A DNA stretch of 64,000 bases, taken from Limnovirga soli. Its GTDB lineage: Bacteria; Bacteroidota; Bacteroidia; Chitinophagales; Chitinophagaceae. The first letter of the stretch is position 1, and every line of letters starts with the position of its first letter. Below are positions 18,969 to 25,266 of the stretch, one piece after another. The position numbers and the translations under genes are program-made. A model generated the notes under the pieces. It did no database searches. It was not told the origin of the DNA and saw only the letters and a program-made list of their open reading frames with translations. The stretch covers positions 62,001 to 126,000 of the forward strand of contig NZ_WHPF01000011.1 in NCBI RefSeq assembly GCF_013106755.1. Direction: 5' to 3'.

Positions 18969-19140
18969 GGTACAAACAGCCAAATTGTCAATCGGATATA
19001 AATCTTTAGTAACTAAGTTGCTAAAAATAATCAGTGATATATTCTCAGAAATTACCGCGAACTACTACTTTAATTAAGTTGTACACCATTGCCAGAATTT
19101 TAAAGGAATTTGACATTCACTAAAAAGCTATGAAATTATG

Positions 19141-19148
19141 TATATTTG
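19141..19148 (+). promoter_or_regulatory. Perfect -7 element just before the antitoxin-like ORF
   Basis: TATATTTG fits TAnnTTTG exactly and ends 4 nt before the ATG at 19152, so the message would be leaderless or nearly so, or start at the next ATG (19161). A TTG at 19110-19112 is too far for a good -33 match. Confidence 0.45.
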
Positions 19149-19151
19149 ATT

Positions 19152-19340
19152 ATGGATAAAATGCTGAAAATAGTAAACCTAAAAGACAGAAATACTGACT
19201 TTGCATTTTGGCAAACGCAAACTGATTTACAAAGACTTCAAGCTGTAGAAACTTTAAGACAACAATATATAAAATTTAAAAGCGATGTTCAGCCAAGACT
19301 TCAGAGAGTTTATAGAATTGTTAATAAAACACAAGGCTGA
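19152..19340 (+). CDS. Small putative partner (antitoxin-like) of the nucleotidyltransferase
   Basis: A 62-residue ORF (MDKMLKIVNLKDRNTDFAFW), mostly helical and charged, with QRLQAVETLRQQYIKF in the middle. Its end overlaps the start of the next frame by 56 bp, typical of translationally coupled pairs. I recall similar short proteins preceding nucleotidyltransferase-fold genes in Bacteroidota, but no function is known to me. The ATG at 19152 is chosen over the upstream TTG at 19146. Base composition is clearly more AT-rich than flanking genes, in line with recent acquisition. Confidence 0.6.
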   Translation: MDKMLKIVNLKDRNTDFAFWQTQTDLQRLQAVETLRQQYIKFKSDVQPRLQRVYRIVNKTQG

Positions 19341-19722
19341 ATATTTAATTGTTGGCGGTTATGCGGTGGGTGTGCATGGTCATCCAAGATATACCGGAGA
19401 CTAGGATATATGGCTTAACCCAACTCCCGAAAATGCAACGCTAATTCTTACATGCGTTAATGAATTTGGATTTTCTTCCTACAGACTTACTCAAGCAGAT
19501 TTTATTAAACAAGGTAATGTTATTCAATTAGGATATCCGCCATTGAGGATAGATTTGCTAACAGAAATAGATGGCGTAACATTTGAAGAATGTTATAAAA
19601 ACCGAAAAGAAGTTGTTATTGCTAACCTTGCCGTAAACTTTATCGGGTATGAAGATTTATTAAAAAATAAATTGGAATCTGGCCGCCCTAGGGATTTAGA
19701 TGACATAGACAATTTGAAGTAG
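19285..19722 (+). pseudogene. Nucleotidyltransferase-fold (toxin-like) gene interrupted by amber codon in the active-site motif
   Basis: One open frame of 145 codons except for a single TAG at 19402-19404 (codon 40). Before it: MFSQDFREFIELLIKHKAEY, LIVGGYAVGVHGHPRYTGD. After it: DIWLNPTPENATLIL ... RIDLLTEIDGVTFEECYKNR ... NFIGYEDLLKNKLESGRPRDLDDIDNL. This is the MNT/DUF6036-like nucleotidyltransferase pattern (GGYA, then GDxDIW as metal-binding Asp pair). The stop replaces the residue between the two catalytic aspartates, where Leu or Ile is usual, so one base change (TTG to TAG) would explain it. Everything else looks intact, so the change is recent, a sequencing error, or selected inactivation. 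Confidence 0.75.
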
Positions 19723-20014
19723 TGAATACAACTGTCTTCAATTAAAATGGGTGCATTAAAAATTATTTCATTTCCCCACTTTAAGAAACAGAAAGTTACA
19801 TCTGGTATAGCACTGTAATAAATGGTAAAGCTGCTATACTTGCAAAATATAATTGAGCGGTCGGGTACTTTGGGGGGCTGTACAAACAGCATTTGGTTTT
19901 CAATAACTGTTTTATTAAAATTATTGCTAGTTAATAGTTTTAAAAACAACTTTTGTTTTATCAGGAATTTTTTTGCAATTACCTCCTTATAAACTTTTTA
20001 ACCGCTGTATTCAA

Positions 20015-20084
20015 TGCCCCATTAATAACCCACCGCACAAGAGTGCGACGCAAGTAAACCTGCATTTTGTTACAACAGCTGGGT
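20015..20084 (-). repeat. TGCGTCGCA element copy 11
   Basis: Core 20035-20058; the CCCAGC end at 20078-20083 is 18 nt after the stop of the DUF1080 gene on its sense strand. It faces copy 10 across the toxin-antitoxin-like cassette. From 19723 to 20014 I see no gene. Confidence 0.88.
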
Positions 20085-20101
20085 ACAAAATAGTTCTGCC
20101 T

Positions 20102-20797
20102 TTATAAAGGGCTTAACTTTTTAATGGGGGTAAGTTCTACCTTACGAAATTCTACTTCTGAACCTTCGGCCTGTAAGGCTATATTGCCTTTGGCGGCTGT
20201 GCAGTTAAAGCCATCATTTACCAGGTCTCCATTTACCCAAACGCGGATGGTATTGCCCACACATTCAATGGTCATGCTGTTCCACTCGCCCAATGGTTTT
20301 TCTGAGGTATCGGTAAGGTTTTTTATGCGGCGTTCTTTGCCTTCGGTAATGCCCCAGTTGGCTTTGGGTCCGCGGCGGGTTTCCATATCTTTTACAGCTA
20401 TATCTTCTACAATACACCAAAAATCTCCGGCATCGCCATGTTGCATTTGCACTTCAATAGATTTGGGAAACATTTTGTACAAAGCCCTTGGCGTAGATGC
20501 AAATACCAGTACCCCGCAATTACCCGGCACACCGGCAAAACGATATTCTACCTGCAAACGGTAATTCTGATAAACGGCATCGGTAATTAAATGGCCCTGG
20601 GGTGTACCCAGACTAACCAATAAACCATTACGGATAATAAAAGGGTTGATTGCTTTGGCATCGGTATCCATGGCGGGTACATCTACATGCCAGCCACTAA
20701 GGTCTTTTCCATTAAACAGGCTGCGGGTTTGTGCAGTAGCGTTTGCCTGCACCAACAGCATGGCGGCAAGAACTAATAAGGCGATACAATTTTTCAT
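20102..20797 (-). CDS. Secreted DUF1080 (3-keto-disaccharide hydrolase-type) protein
   Basis: 231 residues with signal peptide MKNCIALLVLAAMLLVQANATAQ, then the DUF1080 concanavalin-like fold: SLFNGKDLSGWHVDV at the start, YRLQVEYRFAG, NCGVLVFASTPR, IEVQMQHGD, GEWNSMTIECVGNTIRVWVNGDLVND, and KGNIALQAEGSEVEFRKVELTPI at the end. Members of this family in Bacteroidota include 3-keto-glycoside hydrolases and laminin G-like binding proteins; which applies is unclear. It follows the alpha/beta hydrolase gene by 14 bp, so the two form an operon. Periplasmic or outer surface. Confidence 0.88.
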   Translation of the reverse strand: MKNCIALLVLAAMLLVQANATAQTRSLFNGKDLSGWHVDVPAMDTDAKAINPFIIRNGLLVSLGTPQGHLITDAVYQNYRLQVEYRFAGVPGNCGVLVFASTPRALYKMFPKSIEVQMQHGDAGDFWCIVEDIAVKDMETRRGPKANWGITEGKERRIKNLTDTSEKPLGEWNSMTIECVGNTIRVWVNGDLVNDGFNCTAAKGNIALQAEGSEVEFRKVELTPIKKLSPL

Positions 20798-20811
20798 TTG
20801 GCTGGTTTAAA

Positions 20812-21834
20812 TTATGGTGTGGTTATAGTTACAATATTGGTTTGTGCCCTGGGTAATTTTAGTGTATTGCCCATAAAGCCATCAATGGCCTGTTGCACAG
20901 ATAATAAATCTTTCGATTTTATATAACTGCCAATTACATGGTCACCCGCATTGGGGATAGCCTGTTTTATTTTAACCGCCGAACCCAGCTGATCAAACAT
21001 GGTAAGCATGGCAGGCACACTTACAACAGGGTCCTGATGGGTTTCATCTTTATAATAGTAAAGTAATAAAACGGGTTGTTTTACTTTGGCAAAATTGTCA
21101 GGCGTCATGGTAGTTTCCAGCATTTCCTGTAATTGTACGGTAGCCTGCATAGGGTACTGGTAATACCAGTATTTTTTATATATGGCGGTGCTATCGCCAG
21201 CGATAACCATATCGCTGCCGGTAATTAAATTGGCCAGCTGTAATCCCCAGTGGTTGTTTAACAGATAGGCATTGGGATTGTTAATGGCAATATTGGGGCT
21301 TAATAAAACAAGTGCCGCCACATCATTAGGATAAGCTGCCGCAAGTTGCAGTGCATTGGTGCCACCGGTTGATGTGCCCATTAAAATAACTTTATCGCCC
21401 AGTTGTTTGCCAATGGCCAATGCCTGTTTGGCGCTTTCCCAATAATTTTCTGCGGTTAAATACATCATGGGCATTACTGTATCAATACCATGTTGCGATA
21501 AGCGGGATAAATACAAATTACAACCATAGGCTTTGGCAATATTGGTATGTATGGGGCTCCCCTCCTCCTGCGAGGCTGAGTATCCGTGCAGGTAAACAAT
21601 GGCATAGGGAGTTTTTTGTTTAAGCGAGTCGTTGGCCCATACAATACGGGCTTCATTACTGGGTTTAATGGTATGCTGCGCTTCGTTATTGCTTATATAG
21701 GTTTCCAACGCAGCCGGTGCGGCAGGCACCGTGGGTAAGGTATAATTGTAAACAGGTGCATCGGGTGCCGGCCCAAGCATATACACTATTACCAAAACAA
21801 CAAGAATTGCTATTAACCATTTAACAAAACGCAT
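20812..21834 (-). CDS. Membrane-anchored alpha/beta hydrolase
   Basis: 340 residues. One N-terminal membrane segment (FVKWLIAILVVLVIVYMLG) anchors it, followed by an alpha/beta hydrolase fold. YAIVYLHGYSASQEEG is the oxyanion/HG region, MGTSTGGTNAL carries the nucleophile Ser in GxSxG, PVLLLYYYKDETHQDPVVS the acid region, and AGDHVIGS the catalytic His. The substrate is unknown; lipase/esterase or sugar-ester cleavage are possible. It is first in an operon with the DUF1080 gene (14-bp gap). A conserved Bacteroidota type, often annotated simply as alpha/beta hydrolase. Confidence 0.87.
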   Translation of the reverse strand: MRFVKWLIAILVVLVIVYMLGPAPDAPVYNYTLPTVPAAPAALETYISNNEAQHTIKPSNEARIVWANDSLKQKTPYAIVYLHGYSASQEEGSPIHTNIAKAYGCNLYLSRLSQHGIDTVMPMMYLTAENYWESAKQALAIGKQLGDKVILMGTSTGGTNALQLAAAYPNDVAALVLLSPNIAINNPNAYLLNNHWGLQLANLITGSDMVIAGDSTAIYKKYWYYQYPMQATVQLQEMLETTMTPDNFAKVKQPVLLLYYYKDETHQDPVVSVPAMLTMFDQLGSAVKIKQAIPNAGDHVIGSYIKSKDLLSVQQAIDGFMGNTLKLPRAQTNIVTITTP

Positions 21835-21925
21835 ATATCAATTTTGCTTTAAAGCTAAAGTAATTTTAGTGTTGGCTATTAAAATTGTGCAGAATATATT
21901 CTAAACCAGTAACAACCTTTATATT

Positions 21926-21996
21926 AGCCAGACAAAAGATTATTAATATTACTTTACTTGCGTCGCACTCTTGTGCGGCAACAATTATGGCAGCAA
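21926..21996 (+). repeat. TGCGTCGCA element copy 12
   Basis: Core 21953-21976, distal GGCAGCAAAA end at 21989-21998. It is upstream of the serine hydrolase and does not follow a stop codon on its strand. It lies inside an extended ORF reading, which argues for the downstream start of that gene. Confidence 0.85.
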
Positions 21997-22097
21997 AAGC
22001 ACAAATACAGTTAACATCAATTATCTGTAAACTAAAATGCTATTCTGTTTTTATCCAAGGGCAAGAAACCGTATCTTACTGCACTAAATTTTTTACT

Positions 22098-23378
22098 ATG
22101 TATTTCAATATACGTCGCCAAATAATGGGCTTGTTTTTTATATTGGCCTGTTTACCCGTTTGCCTGTATGCACAGGTAATAACACCAGTTAGCCAAAGCA
22201 AAGCCATAGATTATACCAGACTGGCCCGTATAGATAGTATGGTAAATGATTATGTGCAGCACAACTGGATTAAAGGTGCCGTAACTATAATTGTAAAAGA
22301 CAATCAGCTGGTACAATACAAGGGCTATGGTATGGCCGATGCCGCCACAAATAAGCCCATGGAAAAAGATGCCATTTTCCGTATCGCCTCACAAACCAAA
22401 GCTATTACAAGTGCCGGTATACTCATATTATACGAGCAGGGTAAATTGCAGTTAGATGAACAGGTAGGCGATTTTATCCCCGAATTTAAACAGCAAAATG
22501 TTCTCAATACCTTTAATGCGGTCGATACTACTTATACCACTGTGCCTGCCAAAAGGCCTATTACCATTCGCGATTTACTTACTCATACTTCGGGGCTCGA
22601 TTACCCCGGTATTGGCAGCGAAAACATGAAAGCCATTTATGCCAAAGCAAAACTGGCACCAGGTTTTGGCATAACAAAAGACGCCAGCCTGCTGCAAAAA
22701 ATGAAACAATTGGGCAACTTGCCCCTGGTACACCAACCCGGCGAACAATGGACATATGGCCTAAACTGCGATGTATTGGGTTGTATTATTGAAATAGTAA
22801 GTGGCATGAGTCTGCAGGATTTCTTAACCAAAGAAATTTTTACTCCATTGGGTATGAAAGACACTTATTTTAATGTGCCAGCAGCCAAAGCCAGCCGGTT
22901 AACAACCGTGTATACCGAAGATTCCACACATCAAATAATACCATGGCCCACAGGCAATTTTAATACCGATCCTAATTTCCCGCTGCAAAACAAAACCTAT
23001 TTTTCTGGCGGCGCAGATCTTTCCTCAACCGGTTATGATTATGCTGTATTTCTGCAAATGATCATGAATGGAGGCATTTACAATGGCAAACGCATACTTT
23101 CCCCCAGAACAGTAGAAGCTATGCTTACCCCACAATTGGATTTCCTGTTTAACGATACCAATAATTTTGGTTTAGGCTTTGAAATAGTAGCCGAGAAAGG
23201 TGCCCGTAAAGGCACCAGACATAAAGGTACTTTTGGTTGGGGCGGATTTTTTGGCAGCACCTACTGGGCTGATCCTAGATCCAAATTAATAGCTATAATC
23301 CTTACGCAACAATCACCAAACAGCCATTACCAGGTAATGGAAAAATTTGAATCCATGGTGTACTCCAGCCTTAAATAA
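22098..23378 (+). CDS. Secreted beta-lactamase-family serine hydrolase
   Basis: 426 residues from the ATG at 22098, giving signal peptide GLFFILACLPVCLYAQ. A longer frame from 21885 runs through a repeat element and is not credible. Class C beta-lactamase/esterase landmarks: FRIASQTKAITSAG with SxxK nucleophile (SQTK), LLTHTSGLDYPG, QPGEQWTYGLNCDVLG in the position of the YxN motif, and HKGTFGWGGFFGSTYW as the C-terminal HxG box. Such proteins are usually esterases or D-amino-acid peptidases rather than beta-lactamases. Periplasmic; the next gene follows by 26 bp. Confidence 0.9.
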   Translation: MYFNIRRQIMGLFFILACLPVCLYAQVITPVSQSKAIDYTRLARIDSMVNDYVQHNWIKGAVTIIVKDNQLVQYKGYGMADAATNKPMEKDAIFRIASQTKAITSAGILILYEQGKLQLDEQVGDFIPEFKQQNVLNTFNAVDTTYTTVPAKRPITIRDLLTHTSGLDYPGIGSENMKAIYAKAKLAPGFGITKDASLLQKMKQLGNLPLVHQPGEQWTYGLNCDVLGCIIEIVSGMSLQDFLTKEIFTPLGMKDTYFNVPAAKASRLTTVYTEDSTHQIIPWPTGNFNTDPNFPLQNKTYFSGGADLSSTGYDYAVFLQMIMNGGIYNGKRILSPRTVEAMLTPQLDFLFNDTNNFGLGFEIVAEKGARKGTRHKGTFGWGGFFGSTYWADPRSKLIAIILTQQSPNSHYQVMEKFESMVYSSLK

Positions 23379-23404
23379 TTAAAACAGCTAAATAAGTAAC
23401 AGGG

Positions 23405-24184
23405 ATGACAGGTTTAATCATATTTCTAATCAGTGGATTTCTTTTGGTATGGCTGGTGGCACGTAAAAAACCACCTGTAAAAATAGAGGTAGTATTGCCA
23501 GAAAACATTGATGAACTATTGGAGGAAAATATTGCCTATTACCGCTCATTACCTGCAGAAAAGCAAAGCTTGTTTGTAGATAAGGTAAAAGACTTTCTTT
23601 CTTATGTAAATATCAAAGGCGTAAACACTACTATTAATGAGCTTGACAAATTAATGGTAGCCTGCAGTGCGGTAATACCCATTTTTGGTTTTGGTAACTG
23701 GCGCTATTTTAACCTTACTGATGTACTGCTATACGATGGCGCTTTTAATGCCCAAAAATTCTCTACCAGCGGAGAAGATACCCACACACTGGGCATGGTA
23801 GGTACCGGTGCTATGGAAGGCATGATGATCTTATCCAAACACGCGTTGCAGCAGGGCTTTTTAAACGAAACTGATAAAAGCAATATCGGCATTCACGAGT
23901 TTGTACATTTACTGGATAAGGCCGATGGCGAAACAGATGGTATTCCCGAACAATTGCTTAGCAAACAATACACCATCCCCTGGATTAACCTGATGAACGA
24001 AAAAATTGCCGCCATACAAAAAGGCAGTTCTGATATTAACCCCTATGGCGCCGTGAGCAAAACAGAATTTTTTGCGGTAGCCGCTGAATATTTTTTTGAA
24101 CGGCCCGACCTTTTTAAAACCAAGCACCCACAATTATTTGCCTTAATGGAAAAGGCTTTTATACAACAACCTGCTACCAAATAA
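23405..24184 (+). CDS. MtfA-family zinc peptidase
   Basis: 259 residues. An N-terminal membrane helix (MTGLIIFLISGFLLVWLVA) is followed by the MtfA/M90 domain: ENIAYYRSLPAEKQSLFVDKVKDFL, VMVACSAVIPIFGFGNWRY-like strand, and HEFVHLLDKADGETDG holding the zinc HExxH at about residue 163 and the downstream acidic ligand region. SKTEFFAVAAEYFFERPDLF is the conserved C-terminal helix. E. coli MtfA modulates the glucose regulator Mlc, but Mlc-type repressors are not generally expected in this phylum, so the role here is open. It lies close behind the serine hydrolase. Confidence 0.87.
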   Translation: MTGLIIFLISGFLLVWLVARKKPPVKIEVVLPENIDELLEENIAYYRSLPAEKQSLFVDKVKDFLSYVNIKGVNTTINELDKLMVACSAVIPIFGFGNWRYFNLTDVLLYDGAFNAQKFSTSGEDTHTLGMVGTGAMEGMMILSKHALQQGFLNETDKSNIGIHEFVHLLDKADGETDGIPEQLLSKQYTIPWINLMNEKIAAIQKGSSDINPYGAVSKTEFFAVAAEYFFERPDLFKTKHPQLFALMEKAFIQQPATK

Positions 24185-24238
24185 TCCGTACAACTTATTA
24201 ATAAATCTTTAAAATGGCAGATATACACCCAACGTACA

Positions 24239-24267
24239 TTGCTGCCTTGTTTAAAACATTACATTTG
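24239..24267 (+). promoter_or_regulatory. Consensus Bacteroidota promoter, leaderless, of ECF sigma gene
   Basis: TTG at 24239-24241 and TACATTTG at 24260-24267 are separated by 18 nt. The -7 motif ends 5 nt before the ATG at 24272, so transcription should start at or next to the A of the start codon. Confidence 0.65.
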
Positions 24268-24271
24268 AAAT

Positions 24272-24829
24272 ATGTCTGCACAATTAAATGCTACCAGGTG
24301 GGTAAACGAATATGGCGATATGCTGTATCGTTTTGCTTTACCAAGGGTAAACAATGCAGAAATTGCAAAGGATCTGGTGCAGGATACATTTCTGGCTGCC
24401 TGGCGTAATCACGAAAGTTTTAAGGGAGAAACCTCAGAAAAAAACTGGTTGTATGCCATCCTTAAAAATAAAATCATCGATCATTTTCGCAAGGCTAGCA
24501 ACAGATTAACAGATAGCCTACCTGGCGTTCCAGATGACGACCCCTATTTTGATGATGCAGCACACTGGACAGAAGCCGCCTCACCTGCAGGCTGGCAAAA
24601 CAGTAGCGATGCCCTGGAGAAAAAAGAGTTTTACGATATCCTGCGCAAGTGCAAGGGTAAATTAAAAGATATACAAAACACCGTATTTAGCTTAAAATAC
24701 CTCGAAGGCATGGAAAGCGAAGAAATATGTAAGGAACTAAATATTACCGCGTCTAACTACTGGGTGTTAATACACAGGGCCAAGCTGCAATTAAGGGCTT
24801 GTCTCGAAAAAAACTGGTTTATTCAATAA
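24272..24829 (+). CDS. ECF RNA polymerase sigma factor
   Basis: A 185-residue ECF sigma factor. Region 2: WVNEYGDMLYRFALPRVNNAEIAKDLVQDTFLAAWRNHESFKGETSEKNWLYAILKNKIIDHFRK. Region 4: EGMESEEICKELNITASNYWVLIHRAKLQLRACLEKNW. The insert around PGVPDDDPYFDDAAHWTEAASPAGW is typical of a Bacteroidota ECF subgroup. A very short cysteine-containing protein follows within 6 bp and is the likely anti-sigma. Target genes are not evident. Confidence 0.9.
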   Translation: MSAQLNATRWVNEYGDMLYRFALPRVNNAEIAKDLVQDTFLAAWRNHESFKGETSEKNWLYAILKNKIIDHFRKASNRLTDSLPGVPDDDPYFDDAAHWTEAASPAGWQNSSDALEKKEFYDILRKCKGKLKDIQNTVFSLKYLEGMESEEICKELNITASNYWVLIHRAKLQLRACLEKNWFIQ

Positions 24830-24835
24830 GTGCGT

Positions 24836-25084
24836 ATGAAATGGATGATTACCTGTAAAGAAGCCACTAACATGATCTCTAAAAAAGAGGAGGGAAAAAT
24901 TTCCCTGCCCGGCTATCTGCGTTTATGGTATCATTTATCTATTTGTAAAATGTGCTCGCTCTTTAATAAACAAAACAAACTCATCATTAAGCAAGCCGGT
25001 AAATTACACCAGCATATTCACGACGAACTTAGCACGCAGGACAAGCAAGCCATCATCAACCAGCTCGAAAACAGTACTTCCTAA
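24836..25084 (+). CDS. Small zinc-finger-like putative anti-sigma factor
   Basis: 82 residues from ATG 24836 (a GTG at 24830 is also in frame). MKWMITCKEATNMISKKEEGKISLPGYLRLWYHLSICKMCSLFNKQNK has one early Cys, then HLSICKMC, fitting the Cys...His-x3-Cys-x2-Cys zinc anti-sigma (ZAS/zf-HC2) pattern. The rest is a short helical tail without a membrane segment, so it would be a soluble anti-sigma. The position 6 bp after the sigma gene supports this pairing. Confidence 0.75.
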   Translation: MKWMITCKEATNMISKKEEGKISLPGYLRLWYHLSICKMCSLFNKQNKLIIKQAGKLHQHIHDELSTQDKQAIINQLENSTS

Positions 25085-25103
25085 AACTATATTTTTTATT
25101 ATT

Positions 25104-25266
25104 AGCCTAGCATAAGGTATTAATGGCAGCAGCCGTTGCGTCGCACTCTTGTGCTTTATGAATTTCCATCGGTATTTATGTAAACCCTTTGCCCAGGCCT
25201 ATGCTGCCGTACAAGAGTGCGACGCAAGTAAAGCCACCTACTTATCCAACAGCCGGGCCCAATAAA
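25104..25266. repeat. Head-to-head pair of TGCGTCGCA elements (copies 13 and 14)
   Basis: Copy 13 (plus, 25104-25165, core 25136-25154) begins 20 nt after the anti-sigma stop. Copy 14 (minus, 25193-25266, core 25209-25234) reaches to within a few nt of the stop of the gliding-motility gene. The convergent gene ends thus each have their own sense-strand copy, and the pair forms an approximately 160-bp inverted repeat. Confidence 0.9.

Larger units (their letters stand above)
18952..19890. repeat. 29-bp direct repeats bounding a toxin-antitoxin-like cassette
   Basis: Positions 18952-18980 and 19862-19890 match in 28 of 29 bases (CGGGTACTTTGGGGGG then C(G/T)GTACAAACAGC). The first copy is the natural distal arm of element 10. 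The second has no element core next to it. Between them lie 881 AT-rich bp with the two small genes. The arrangement looks like an insertion with duplicated target or a cassette that could recombine out. Confidence 0.75.

Noticed and set aside
21885-22097. N-terminal extension of the serine hydrolase
   Set aside because: Runs through a TGCGTCGCA element; the signal peptide begins right after ATG 22098.
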